Numbered from the stretch's first letter, positions 53,624 to 62,228 are shown. The stretch is DNA of 64,000 nucleotides from Paenibacillus glycanilyticus (GCF_023715145.1 NZ_JAMBNP010000006.1:124001-188000); one strand, 5' to 3'. Numbers and translations: made by a program. Notes: generated by a model from the letters alone, not told the origin.

Positions 53624-54339
53624 GCTTTGGCCTCCCGCAGCGCATCGGCATTCAGCCGGTAGCCTTGCCCGCGGACCGTCTCAATCGCCTTTTCTATTCC
53701 GATTTCCTCCAGCTTCTTGCGCAGACGGGTAACGTTAACCGTTAACGTATTGTCGTCTACAAACTGCACATCATCCCATAAGGCTTCCAGCAGCTGTTCC
53801 CTTGCCACAATCTCGTCCGGACGCTTCAGGAAGGCTTCGGCAAGCAGCCGCTCGTTCTTGGTCAGCTCCGTCCTCTCCCCCTGCCATTCCAGCTCATTGC
53901 GGCTAAGGTTGAGCCTCAAGCTGTACAGCTCAAGCTCGGCCGAAGCAGCTGAGGCGGCCGAAGCCGCCGCATATTCCCCGTATGCCCGCCGCAAAGCGCC
54001 CTTCACCTTCGCAAGCAGAAGATCCAGGTGGATCGGCTTGGGCAAATAATCGTCTCCGCCGTTTTCAATGGCCATGACCTGATCCATCTCCCCTTCGCGG
54101 GCGGAAATGAACAGAATCGGGACGTTGGATCTTGTCCGTATTTGCCGGCACCAGTAAAAGCCGTCGAAATAAGGCAGATTGATATCGAGCAGGACTAGAT
54201 GCGGCTCATAAGCCGCAAACTCTCCCAGCAGATCCTTGAAATGAACGGCCCTTTGCGCCTCAAACCCGTATTTCTCCATCGTAGATTTCAGAATAGCTCC
54301 TATTTTGTCATCGTCCTCGATGATAAATATCCGGTACAT
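53620..54339 (-). CDS. BceR-type response regulator (OmpR family)
   Basis: 239 residues. Receiver domain with the acceptor aspartate in LVLLDINLPYFDG and acidic pocket IIEDDD. An Ala/Ser-rich linker (AAASAASAASAE) is followed by a winged-helix trans_reg_C domain (LTKNERLLAEAFLKRP to VRGQGYRLN). ATG 54339 follows AGGAGGA. First gene of the regulator-kinase-ATPase-permease operon. Confidence 0.92.
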   Translation of the reverse strand: MYRIFIIEDDDKIGAILKSTMEKYGFEAQRAVHFKDLLGEFAAYEPHLVLLDINLPYFDGFYWCRQIRTRSNVPILFISAREGEMDQVMAIENGGDDYLPKPIHLDLLLAKVKGALRRAYGEYAAASAASAASAELELYSLRLNLSRNELEWQGERTELTKNERLLAEAFLKRPDEIVAREQLLEALWDDVQFVDDNTLTVNVTRLRKKLEEIGIEKAIETVRGQGYRLNADALREAKA

Positions 54340-54412
54340 GCTGATCTTCCTCCTCCTGCTAAAAAGCATCCTTATTAATGGATACTTCTGTAAAACCAAC
54401 CCATGTCATTTT

Positions 54413-54441
54413 AGGATAGCAATTTCGACATTTTCAATCAA
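54413..54441 (-). promoter_or_regulatory. Promoter of the BceRSAB-type operon
   Basis: Minus strand TTGATT (54436-54441), 17 bases, TATCCT (54413-54418). Confidence 0.5.
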
Positions 54442-54453
54442 CCTAGGTCTTTC

Positions 54454-54494
54454 TTCACAAAATCATTACAATTTCTAAATAATGGGATAATAAT
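54454..54494 (+). promoter_or_regulatory. PhoP-like box and promoter upstream of the secreted beta-propeller gene
   Basis: TTCACA (54454-54459) and ATTACA (54465-54470) are spaced 11 bases apart, the period of PhoP direct repeats (TT(A/C/T)ACA). The second overlaps a weak -35 (TTACAA, 54466-54471). AATAAT at 54489-54494 follows at 17 bases. A weak -35 covered by the box fits activator dependence. A third repeat is not convincing. Confidence 0.5.
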
Positions 54495-54633
54495 TCGCTG
54501 TTAGACTAGCTTTGAAATCGAAATAGTTCCGACGCGGCTTGACGGGGGGATAAATCAAGGCCTTTCATACATACCGGCGCAGGGCCATCGGACCTAGCAA
54601 TTATTCGAAAATAAGAAAGGTGACGAACCACAC

Positions 54634-55965
54634 ATGAAAAAAGCAGTAGTCATTTCCGTGCTCGCAACAGCAATTGGAGCAGCAGCTGTTACACCAGTAA
54701 TGGCACAATCGGCCGTACAATCGGCACAAGCGGTTCAAATCGGTTCACTGACAGTTTCCATCAACGGCCAACCTGCCGCTATCCGCACGATTGACGCACA
54801 AGGTGTTACGCTCGCTTCCGTTCGCGACCTGGCGAAAGCTCTCGAAGCTTCCCTGAATGTAGCAGGCAGCACTATCACCGTTCAATTGAATCACAACGTC
54901 GTTCAACTGAACGATGCGGTGACCGTGAGCGGTACGGCTTTTGTTGAGCCGGTAAGCTTCCTTACCAAGCTTGGTGTTGGCTACTCGAACGGCAATATCA
55001 CCTCGGTCAAGTTCCTTGAGAATGCAGAACAAGTTACTTGGGTGAATGCTTCCAAGCTGATCGTATCGAAATCTATCGATACTGGCCGCGAAGATTATCT
55101 GGTTGATGCTGCGACAGGCAAAAATGAACTGCTGCTTACTTCTTCCGACACATCCGAGCTGATCGTGTCCCCGGATGGTTCGAAAGCCGCTTATTCCGAA
55201 GCTGACGGCACTGTTAACGTCATTGACCTTAGCACAAAGCAATCCACAAAAGTAAGCACTGACACATCGATCAAGAACGAAATGGTATTCTCCGCTGACG
55301 GCAGCTCGATCTTCTTCTTCCAAGGGGACAAGAACACCGTTATCGCCAAGCTCAGCCTTGCTGACGGCGCCGTAACAACCGTGCTTGAAGACAAAGTCGA
55401 CTACAAAGCAAATCTTGCGGTATCCGCCGACGGCAAAAAAGTGGCTTATTTCCAAATTAAGCAGCCGGTTGTTAAAAACGATGCGACGGATGTAAGCAAG
55501 GACGATGTCACTATCGACCCGACAGGCACGGAAACGCAAGCTTTCTTCTATGACTCGGCAAAAGCCGATAACAAACCGGTTCAATTGACGAAAGACGCAA
55601 CCGACAAGGCGTTCCTGGAACTGTCCGCTGACGGTTCGAAAGTTTACTACGTAAGCATTGGCGAAGATTCCGTAGGCAGCATTGCTTCGGTTGATACGGC
55701 TTCTCTTGCCGCAGCAAGCGTCTACAACGCTGAAGACGTATTCCAATTGAACCAAGCTGACGGCAAGCTGATCGTGCTCACGGCAAAAGGCGATGCAAAC
55801 AGCATCAGCGCTATTGATCCGGCAACAGGCACCGCAAGCAAGCTGTACGGCGTATCGGATGCAGTATCCGAGCTGATCGTATCCGGCAAAGGCGATATCG
55901 CGGCCATCAGCAACGGCCAGTTGGCAGTACCGGTTAACGGCAAATTCACAACCATCACACGCTAA
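54634..55965 (+). CDS. Secreted protein: copper-amine-oxidase-like N-terminal domain plus beta-propeller
   Basis: 443 residues. A signal peptide (cleavage near VMAQSA) is followed by a small stalk domain (about 38-115: LTVSINGQPAAIRTIDAQGV, SVRDLAKALEASL). This copper-amine-oxidase-N-like domain is common on Paenibacillus surface proteins. Residues about 130-440 form repeated blades of the type SPDGSKAAYSE, SADGSSIFFFQ, SADGKKVAYFQ and SADGSKVYYVS, as in TolB/WD40-like propellers. Located 56 bases before pstS with no terminator between, and behind a PhoP-like box, so it may belong to the phosphate-starvation response. Confidence 0.85.
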   Translation: MKKAVVISVLATAIGAAAVTPVMAQSAVQSAQAVQIGSLTVSINGQPAAIRTIDAQGVTLASVRDLAKALEASLNVAGSTITVQLNHNVVQLNDAVTVSGTAFVEPVSFLTKLGVGYSNGNITSVKFLENAEQVTWVNASKLIVSKSIDTGREDYLVDAATGKNELLLTSSDTSELIVSPDGSKAAYSEADGTVNVIDLSTKQSTKVSTDTSIKNEMVFSADGSSIFFFQGDKNTVIAKLSLADGAVTTVLEDKVDYKANLAVSADGKKVAYFQIKQPVVKNDATDVSKDDVTIDPTGTETQAFFYDSAKADNKPVQLTKDATDKAFLELSADGSKVYYVSIGEDSVGSIASVDTASLAAASVYNAEDVFQLNQADGKLIVLTAKGDANSISAIDPATGTASKLYGVSDAVSELIVSGKGDIAAISNGQLAVPVNGKFTTITR

Positions 55966-56021
55966 TCAACAATTCATAAGCTCATGCTACACAATTCATA
56001 TTTTAGGAGGAAATTAAAACA

Positions 56022-56888
56022 ATGAAACTCAAATGGTTCAAAGTGGCTACAGTAGCCGCTCTTATCGCAACAATCGGACTTGGCTCCGTCCAAGCCCCTA
56101 CTAAAACAGAGGCAGCCAGCAAGCTGTCCGGCAAAATCGTGATTAACGGTTCTTCTGCCCTTCTCCCGCTTACTCTTCAAGCGGCTAACGAATTCAAAAA
56201 GCTGAACCCAAAAGTTAAAATCTCCGCATCGGGTGCTGGCTCCATTACAGGTCCTCAATCGGTACGCAAAGGTATCGCCGATATCGGCGCGGTTGACTGG
56301 GATGCTACCAAAAAAGTTCCGGGCTTCGAAGCCTTCACGGGTCAAGTCGCTAACAAAGTAGCGGTTACTCCGTTTGCTGCTGTAGTTAACAAGAACGTTA
56401 CGGCTACGAACCTGACTACCAAACAGTTGCAAGACATCTTCTCCGGCAAAGTAACGAACTGGAAAGAAGTTGGCGGCAAAGATGCTGATATTATCGTCGT
56501 TAACCGTGCTTTTGGTTCCGGTACCCGCGTTAACTTCCAAGAAAAAGCGTTGAACGGCGCAGACTTCATGACAAAAGGCGCTAACTACAAAGAAGCTAAA
56601 TCAAGCGGCGAAATGAAAACAGCGGTAGAAACTACTCCTAATGCGATCGGATACGTCGATTTCGCTTACATCACTACGAAAATGACTGCAGTAAGCATCA
56701 ATGGCGTTGCTCCAACCGTAGACAACGTTATCAACGGCAAATATAAAGTTTGGGGCTACGGCTACTACATGACTAAAGGCCAGCCTACAGGCGTTGTTAA
56801 AGAATTCATTAAGTACATTCAAAGCGCGAAGTTCCAAAACGGATCGCTGAAAAAGCTTAAGTTCATCCCGCTTTCCGCAATGAAATAA
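56022..56888 (+). CDS. pstS: Phosphate-binding protein PstS
   Basis: Extracellular phosphate receptor of 288 residues. The signal peptide ends near TKTEAAS. The phosphate loops are INGSSALLPL, SGAGSITG and NRAFGSGTRVNF. No lipobox cysteine follows the signal, so how it is retained at the surface is unclear; many Gram-positive PstS are lipoproteins. TTAGGAGGAAA precedes the ATG. Confidence 0.92.
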   Translation: MKLKWFKVATVAALIATIGLGSVQAPTKTEAASKLSGKIVINGSSALLPLTLQAANEFKKLNPKVKISASGAGSITGPQSVRKGIADIGAVDWDATKKVPGFEAFTGQVANKVAVTPFAAVVNKNVTATNLTTKQLQDIFSGKVTNWKEVGGKDADIIVVNRAFGSGTRVNFQEKALNGADFMTKGANYKEAKSSGEMKTAVETTPNAIGYVDFAYITTKMTAVSINGVAPTVDNVINGKYKVWGYGYYMTKGQPTGVVKEFIKYIQSAKFQNGSLKKLKFIPLSAMK

Positions 56889-56902
56889 TCCAAGTTAAAA
56901 AT

Positions 56903-56951
56903 AGGTAACGGCGGCCGTCTTTCGCGAAGCGACAGGCGGCTGCTTGCTACC
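56903..56951 (+). terminator. Intercistronic stem-loop between pstS and pstC
   Basis: Imperfect GGTAACGGCGGCCGTC / GGCGGCTGCTTGCTACC hairpin with no T run. Likely adjusts the pstS to pstC ratio by processing or partial termination. Confidence 0.45.
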
Positions 56952-56971
56952 GAAGGAGCCGATCATTAAAT

Positions 56972-57925
56972 ATGTTAGATACCTCATCCACTGCGGGCCA
57001 GATTGATCTGGGCGGCAGTCTTTTGACGGGAAACGGCAAGCCGTTTGACCGCAGGAAACGCCTTTTTGTCATGAATCGCTTGTTCCGTTATGCTTGCATC
57101 GCCTGCGCTGCATTTGTGTGTCTCATTCTTTTCCTTATTCTGGGGCTTATGTTCCGCACGGGCGTGCTGACCTTTGGCGATGTTTCCTTCTCCGAATTTT
57201 TCCTGTCCAAGGAATGGAGCCCGGAAAACGAGCAATACGGCGGACTGTTATTCATTTTCGGCACGTTTGCCCTCACGATTATAACGTTGGTTATTTCCGT
57301 CCCGCTCTCGCTTCTGGTTGCCGTGTTTCTGTCGACGTTCATTCCGCCATGGCTGAAAAACATGCTGCGCCCGGTCATGGACCTGCTGGTCGGCATTCCG
57401 TCAGTCGTTTACGGCTATCTGGGCCTTACTGTCCTGATTCCTCTCATTCGGAACGTTACCGGTACGGGTATGGGTGACGGCCTTCTTGCTGCTTCTCTCG
57501 TGCTGACCATCATGGTCCTGCCGACCATCAGCCGGATCAGCGATGACTCGATCACGGCCGTACCTAAGAAATTCAGCGACGCGTCCTATGCCCTTGGCGC
57601 GACCCGTTTCCAGACCGTAGTGAAGGTACTTATTCCTTCCGCCCGCAGCGGCATTATGTATGCCGTTATTCTTGGCATGGCCCGTGCTATCGGCGAAACG
57701 ATGGCGGTTGTTATGGTTATCGGCAACACCCCGCAAATCGCGGACAGCCTGCTTAAGCCTACCTCGGTATTAACGAGCAACATCGTTATGCAGATCGCTA
57801 ACGTTCCTTTTGACTCCACATGGAACTATGCGCTGTACTTGATGGGCTTCCTGCTGCTTGCCATCTCGCTTCTGATGATCGTGGGCGTACGCTGGCTGCA
57901 ACGGAGAGGAGTGCAACAACAATGA
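56972..57925 (+). CDS. pstC: Phosphate ABC transporter permease PstC
   Basis: 317 residues, six TM helices after a hydrophilic N-terminus of about 40. The PstC signature includes FGTFALTIITLVISVPLSLL and MDLLVGIPSVVYGYLGL. The EAA-loop sequence is DASYALGATRFQTVVKVLIPSARSG. AAGGAG lies 13 bases before the ATG, longer than usual. Its TGA overlaps the pstA ATG. Confidence 0.92.
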   Translation: MLDTSSTAGQIDLGGSLLTGNGKPFDRRKRLFVMNRLFRYACIACAAFVCLILFLILGLMFRTGVLTFGDVSFSEFFLSKEWSPENEQYGGLLFIFGTFALTIITLVISVPLSLLVAVFLSTFIPPWLKNMLRPVMDLLVGIPSVVYGYLGLTVLIPLIRNVTGTGMGDGLLAASLVLTIMVLPTISRISDDSITAVPKKFSDASYALGATRFQTVVKVLIPSARSGIMYAVILGMARAIGETMAVVMVIGNTPQIADSLLKPTSVLTSNIVMQIANVPFDSTWNYALYLMGFLLLAISLLMIVGVRWLQRRGVQQQ

Positions 57926-58827
57926 GCAACGTGACGACTACAGCAAATCCAAGCAATCCTTTCAGCGGCAAAAGAGGAATCAACAGCCTGAATAACCGGC
58001 TTTTTACGATTCTCGTATGGACGGTTGGCATCGCAATCGTTCTCTTTATTCTCGGACTTCTGTTCCTCATTCTGAAGGACGGTTTGCCTAAGCTCTCCTG
58101 GAACTTCCTGTTTGGCCTGCCTAGCGAAATCGAAGAAGGCGGCGGCATTGGTCCTGCCCTTCTGAACTCCTTCTATATCCTGTTCCTGTCGCTCGTGATC
58201 GCTATTCCGCTCGGCATGGCGGCAGGCATTTATCTCGCCGAATTTGCGCCGGACAATAAACTAATCTCGTTTGTGCGGATTTGCGTGGAAGCCCTCGCTT
58301 CCGTCCCTTCGATTATCTTTGGCCTGTTTGGCATTGCATTGTTCGTAGAGTTCTTCGAGCTTGGCCTAACGATTCTCGGCGGTGCTGTCAGCCTGGCTTT
58401 CCTGAACCTGCCCGTTCTGACCCGCGTGACGGAAGAATCGATCCGCGCCGTGCCGAAGGAGCTGAAGAATGCTTCCTTTGCGCTCGGGGCTACACATTTA
58501 CAGACGATCATGCGCGTCCTGATCCCTGCAGCCATGAACGGAATTATTACGGGGATCTGTCTTGTGGCCGGCCGCGCCTTTGGCGAAAGCGCCGTTATTA
58601 TTCTGACTGCCGGCGTTACGACCTCCGGCGAAATGTGGGATTTCAGCCTCTTCTCGCCGGGCGAGACGCTTGCCGTGCACCTGTGGTACGTTCAGTCCGA
58701 AGCTATCGTGCCGGACGCCCAGGAGATCGCTCAGAAGTCGGCGGCGGTCCTCGTGTTCTTCGTTCTGCTCATCAACCTGGTGTTCCGTATCCCTCTTTGG
58801 ATGAATTCTCGACGGATGACGAGGTAG
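57922..58827 (+). CDS. pstA: Phosphate ABC transporter permease PstA
   Basis: 301 residues from ATG 57922 (MSNVTTTANPSNPF), overlapping the pstC stop as ATGA, with AGGAG upstream. PstA features are NFLFGLPSEIEEGGGIGPALLNS, ASVPSIIFGLFG and the EAA-type NASFALGATHLQTIMRVLIPAA. The next genes are not pstB or phoU: repeat copy C starts within 7 bases of the stop. Confidence 0.93.
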   Translation: MSNVTTTANPSNPFSGKRGINSLNNRLFTILVWTVGIAIVLFILGLLFLILKDGLPKLSWNFLFGLPSEIEEGGGIGPALLNSFYILFLSLVIAIPLGMAAGIYLAEFAPDNKLISFVRICVEALASVPSIIFGLFGIALFVEFFELGLTILGGAVSLAFLNLPVLTRVTEESIRAVPKELKNASFALGATHLQTIMRVLIPAAMNGIITGICLVAGRAFGESAVIILTAGVTTSGEMWDFSLFSPGETLAVHLWYVQSEAIVPDAQEIAQKSAAVLVFFVLLINLVFRIPLWMNSRRMTR

Positions 58828-58833
58828 CGCTGA

Positions 58834-58974
58834 TAGTCGGTTGGTGGCCACTACGAAAGTGAATGCTCTTTCGGCCGCTGTTGGCGGGCTAAAAGCTTTC
58901 TGAAAGAAAGCTACTTCGGAAGCATAATCTCCGCTCCTCAAGAGCATTCACTTCCTCCGTTCCGCTGCCGACTT
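58834..58974. repeat. Dispersed hairpin element, copy C
   Basis: About 140-base imperfect palindrome right after pstA. Left arm: AAGTGAATGCTCTT then TCGGCCGCTGTTGG (P motif). Right arm in complement: AAGTGAATGCTCTT, GAGGAGCGGAGATTATGC (divergent Q motif). Outer ends are AGTCGG and CCGACT. An inner AGCTTTC-TGAA-GAAAGCT hairpin is at the centre. P faces pstA. Confidence 0.7.
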
Positions 58975-58989
58975 CTTTATTAATACCAA

Positions 58990-59094
58990 AACCGGCGTCC
59001 ACTATATGGGACGCCGGTTAGATTTATTTAGAGACAGGTTGTATTTGCAACCTGTCTCATTAGGTCAACAAAAGGATGGCTGCGCCAGCCTTTT
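58990..59094. terminator. Three consecutive hairpins between repeat copies C and E
   Basis: AACCGGCGTCC/GGGACGCCGGTT (58990-59019), GAGACAGGTTG/CAACCTGTCTC (59031-59058) and AAAAGGATGGC/GCCAGCCTTTT (59070-59094). The first probably ends pstA transcription. A fourth, looser one (TTTTGGCTTCGCC / GGCGGAGCAAAA) lies at about 59106-59136. No gene is present. Confidence 0.6.
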
Positions 59095-59119
59095 GCGAAT
59101 GCATTTTTTTGGCTTCGCC

Positions 59120-59237
59120 GTACAGGCGGAGCAAAAGAATGTTCTGGAGAAACGGAGTGCTCGCTTTTGTTCACGGAATCGTACCTTGTACGATAAATTC
59201 ATAGATTCCGGGAACAATGGCGATTGGTACTTTTGCG
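59120..59237. repeat. Dispersed hairpin element, copy E
   Basis: About 118-base element inverted relative to copy C. Left arm: GCAAAAGAATGTTCT, GGAGAAACGGAGTGCTCGC, TTTTGTTCACGGAATC (Q motif). Right arm in complement: GCAAAAGTACC, AATCGCCATTGTTCCCGG, AATC (P motif). P faces the end of the minus-strand Fe-S carrier gene. Confidence 0.65.
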
Positions 59238-59256
59238 CAGCCTGCCCCGGCCGCCA

Positions 59257-59289
59257 ATAAAAATGGCTGAGCACAGACTGCTCAGCCAT
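59257..59289 (-). terminator. Terminator of the Fe-S carrier gene
   Basis: ATGGCTGAGCA-CAGAC-TGCTCAGCCAT with a T-rich tail on the minus strand. Confidence 0.85.
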
Positions 59290-59296
59290 CCCAATA

Positions 59297-59653
59297 TTAA
59301 CAGTCGCTATCCGGCTTGCCAGCCGCCGCAGCGGTACGGAAGCTCGAACCGCATCCGCATGTAGCCGTCGCGTTCGGGTTCTCGATCGTAAAGCCGCCGC
59401 CCATAGCCGAATCTTTCCAATCAATGATGAGACCAAATAAGTATTTCAAGCTGTCGTCGTCAACAACCACTTTCAGGTCCGCGACTTCCATCGACTTGTC
59501 GTTCTCCTTCTCTTCGTCATCGAAGCCCATGCCGTAGGAGAAGCCTGTGCAGCCGCCTTCCTTGACGCCAATGCGCAGGAACAGCCCGGGAGTTCCTTCC
59601 TCCTCGAGCATTTCTTTTATTTTACCAGACGCAGTTTCACTAATCGTGATCAT
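59297..59653 (-). CDS. A-type iron-sulfur carrier (IscA/SufA/ErpA family)
   Basis: 118-residue HesB/IscA-domain protein. The cluster cysteines are in EGGCTGFSYGM (C35) and the C-terminal CGCGSSF pair, giving the CX~63CXC pattern. The C-terminus has an Ala-rich tail and an extra terminal Cys. Resembles SufA (YutM) of Bacillus, which also lies near yuzB/yutJ/yutI. It hands Fe-S clusters to client enzymes; MqnC, MqnE and SdhB in this window are potential clients. Confidence 0.9.
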   Translation of the reverse strand: MITISETASGKIKEMLEEEGTPGLFLRIGVKEGGCTGFSYGMGFDDEEKENDKSMEVADLKVVVDDDSLKYLFGLIIDWKDSAMGGGFTIENPNATATCGCGSSFRTAAAAGKPDSDC

Positions 59654-59777
59654 GCCTCATCCCTCCTCTATGATAAATAAATTAAAGTGTATCGTTATAG
59701 TTACAGTATACTCCTCTTCCTCCCCCACCTCAAGAGATGAGTGCCTGCCAACTGGAACGAGTTGCAGACTTTAGGTG

Positions 59778-59806
59778 TTGCCGCCTTTTACATACGGGTT
59801 TATAAT
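59778..59806 (+). promoter_or_regulatory. Promoter of mqnE
   Basis: TTGCCG (59778-59783), 17 bases, perfect TATAAT (59801-59806), about 150 bases before the gene. No riboswitch was recognised in the leader. Confidence 0.55.
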
Positions 59807-59952
59807 AATGGAAGCTTTCTTAAACGGATTTGCAAGTTATTTTTTTCACAAAGGCATCGCCATAGTTTATTCCACTCGTCACAAGAACGATAAATGATAG
59901 CATGCCGCAGCACGGATCACAGAACTTACTTTTGAGAAAAAGGAGGTTGCCA

Positions 59953-61059
59953 ATGATGAACATCGCCATTCCATCTGATAATAAGCAAATGCAGTCGATC
60001 ATCGACAAAGTCCGTAACGGAGAACGCCTTTCGCTTGAAGACGGTGTATTCCTGTATCAATCGGATGATCTGCTTACGATTGGGCAACTAGCTAATGAAG
60101 TCAATCTTCGCAAGAACGGTAAGAAAGTTTATTTTATCGAGAACATGAGCTTGTACTTTACGAACGTCTGCGAAGCACACTGCGCATTCTGTAACTTCCG
60201 TAAAGACGAAGGCGCTCCGGGCGCTTACACGCTGTCTGGCCAAGAAATGATCGAGTATGTTGAACAGCACTTCCACCCCGGTGTACGAGAATTTCATATT
60301 GTAGGCGGGCATAACCCACATGTTCCGTTCCAATATTACGTCGATTCCCTGAAGGCATTAAACGAGCGCTTCCCCGAAGTCACGCTTAAAGCCTACACCG
60401 CTGCGGAAATCGACTTTTTCTCGCGTATTAGCGGACTGAGCTACAAGGAAGTATTGGAAGAGCTGATGAAAGCCGGTCTCAAGTCGCTTACAGGCGGCGG
60501 CGCAGAAATATTATCCGATCATTACCGTAAAAAAATGCGCGTGGAGAAAGCGGACGTCAGCCAATATTTAGACGTTCACCGCACCGCTCACAACCTTGGC
60601 TTGCGTACGCACACAACCATGCTGTACGGCTCGATTGAAACCCATGAAGACCGTATCCGTCACTTGATGCAAATCCGCGAGCTGCAGGATGAAACAAACG
60701 GCTTCCTCGTCTTTATTCCGTTGTCGATGCAGCCAATCAATCCAAAAGCCGGCATCCGTCGCCGCAACTCGGCGTACGAGGATTTGAAGACGATCGCGAT
60801 CAGCCGTCTCATGCTGGACAATATCCAGCATATTAAAGCTTATTTCATTAACATCGGCACTCAGCTGACGCAGGTTGCCCTGACAATGGGCGCATCTGAC
60901 GCTCATGGCACGATTGTAAAAGAAAGAATCAGCCACTCGGCGGGCGCTCTAACGCCGGAAGGCATCACGCGCGAGGACCTCTTATGGCTCATTAAAGGAG
61001 CCGGACGTATCCCAGTGGAGAGAGATACGTTCTATAACGAAATCAAAGTATATGAGTAA
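59953..61059 (+). CDS. mqnE: MqnE, aminofutalosine synthase (radical SAM)
   Basis: First radical SAM step of the futalosine menaquinone pathway, joining a chorismate-derived enolpyruvate to SAM. About 368 residues. CX3CX2C is CEAHCAFC, followed by NFRKDEGAPGAYTLS, diagnostic of MqnE. VGGHNPHVPFQYYVD and LTGGGAEIL are further signatures. Two adjacent ATGs (59953, 59956) follow AGGAGG; either is possible. Monocistronic or co-transcribed with yutJ 71 bases downstream. Confidence 0.93.
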   Translation: MMNIAIPSDNKQMQSIIDKVRNGERLSLEDGVFLYQSDDLLTIGQLANEVNLRKNGKKVYFIENMSLYFTNVCEAHCAFCNFRKDEGAPGAYTLSGQEMIEYVEQHFHPGVREFHIVGGHNPHVPFQYYVDSLKALNERFPEVTLKAYTAAEIDFFSRISGLSYKEVLEELMKAGLKSLTGGGAEILSDHYRKKMRVEKADVSQYLDVHRTAHNLGLRTHTTMLYGSIETHEDRIRHLMQIRELQDETNGFLVFIPLSMQPINPKAGIRRRNSAYEDLKTIAISRLMLDNIQHIKAYFINIGTQLTQVALTMGASDAHGTIVKERISHSAGALTPEGITREDLLWLIKGAGRIPVERDTFYNEIKVYE

Positions 61060-61130
61060 TCACGCGGTTAGACGCGCATATTAGGCACACAACAAGTCAT
61101 ACATCATTTTGGAGTTGGGTAGGGAATCAT

Positions 61131-62198
61131 ATGAGAAAATTTGTGATTTTAGGCGGCGGTTACGGCGGGCAGGCTATCGCTGCAGATGTCATCGAGAAGC
61201 AGCTGCCAATCGACGTAGAGGTCGTTCTCGTTGACCGCATGCCTTATCAAGGCCTTAAAACAGAGTATTACGCACTTGCCGCCGGAACGGTTTCAGATCT
61301 CGAAATCCGCGTGAAGTTCCCGCAGGATCCGCGTTTAACGAATCGTTACGGAGAAGTCGTCGATATCGATCTCGACAAGAAGCTGGTTTATCTGGAAGGT
61401 CAGGATCCAATCGATTACGAATGGCTTGTCGTAGGTCTTGGCTGTACCGACAATTATCACGGCATCGAAGGCGCAGAGGAGTTCTCGACAAGTATTCAGA
61501 CGCTCTCCAACGCGCGTAAAACGTATCAGCTCCTGAACGACGTGAAGCCTTACGGCCAAGTGTCGATCATCGGCGGCGGTCTTAGCGGCGTAGAAGTTGC
61601 CGCCGAGCTGCGCGAAGCCCGTTCCGACCTGAACATCCGCATCATTGACCGCGGACCAAGCGTTATGTCGGCATTCCCCGGATCGCTGCAGAAGTTCGTG
61701 GCTTCCTGGTTCAGAGAGCATAATGTTGAGATGCTAAGCCATATTTCCTTATGCCGTCTGGAGCAAGGCGCATTGCATGATTCGAATACGAATCAAACGA
61801 TCCTGACTGACGTGACGGTATGGACGGCCGGCATTCAACCCGTTGAGATTGTTCAGCGCATGAATCTGCCGAAGGACAAACAAGGCCGGCTTATTGTCAA
61901 TGAATACCATCAATTGCCGGACTATAACGATGTCTTTATTTGCGGTGACTGCGCATCCCTGCCTTTCTCGCCGAGCGGTCAAGCGGCCGGCGCGCAGGGC
62001 AAGCAAATTGCTGAGGTTATTCATGCCATTTGGAACAACAAAACGCCTAAGCTTGGCAAACTCAAGCTGAAAGGCGTAATGGGTTCCCTTGGCAAGAAAA
62101 GCGGCTTCGGCCTCATGGGCAGCACGCCGATGATGGGGAAAATTCCGCGTTTGATCAAAAGCGGTATTCTCTGGAAATCGAAACGCCACTTCGGTTAA
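61131..62198 (+). CDS. yutJ: YutJ-like NADH dehydrogenase-type FAD oxidoreductase
   Basis: 355-residue flavoprotein related to NDH-2. The FAD motif FVILGGGYGGQAIAADVIE is at the N-terminus, the second nucleotide motif VSIIGGGLSGVEVAAELRE is central and VFICGDCASLPFSPSGQAAGAQG is C-terminal. It lacks the long membrane-binding C-terminal helix region of Ndh, so quinone use is uncertain. Neighbours yuzB and nifU-like match the Bacillus order. Confidence 0.87.
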   Translation: MRKFVILGGGYGGQAIAADVIEKQLPIDVEVVLVDRMPYQGLKTEYYALAAGTVSDLEIRVKFPQDPRLTNRYGEVVDIDLDKKLVYLEGQDPIDYEWLVVGLGCTDNYHGIEGAEEFSTSIQTLSNARKTYQLLNDVKPYGQVSIIGGGLSGVEVAAELREARSDLNIRIIDRGPSVMSAFPGSLQKFVASWFREHNVEMLSHISLCRLEQGALHDSNTNQTILTDVTVWTAGIQPVEIVQRMNLPKDKQGRLIVNEYHQLPDYNDVFICGDCASLPFSPSGQAAGAQGKQIAEVIHAIWNNKTPKLGKLKLKGVMGSLGKKSGFGLMGSTPMMGKIPRLIKSGILWKSKRHFG

Positions 62199-62228
62199 TT
62201 TACAATATCGATAAGCGGAAATGATAGA

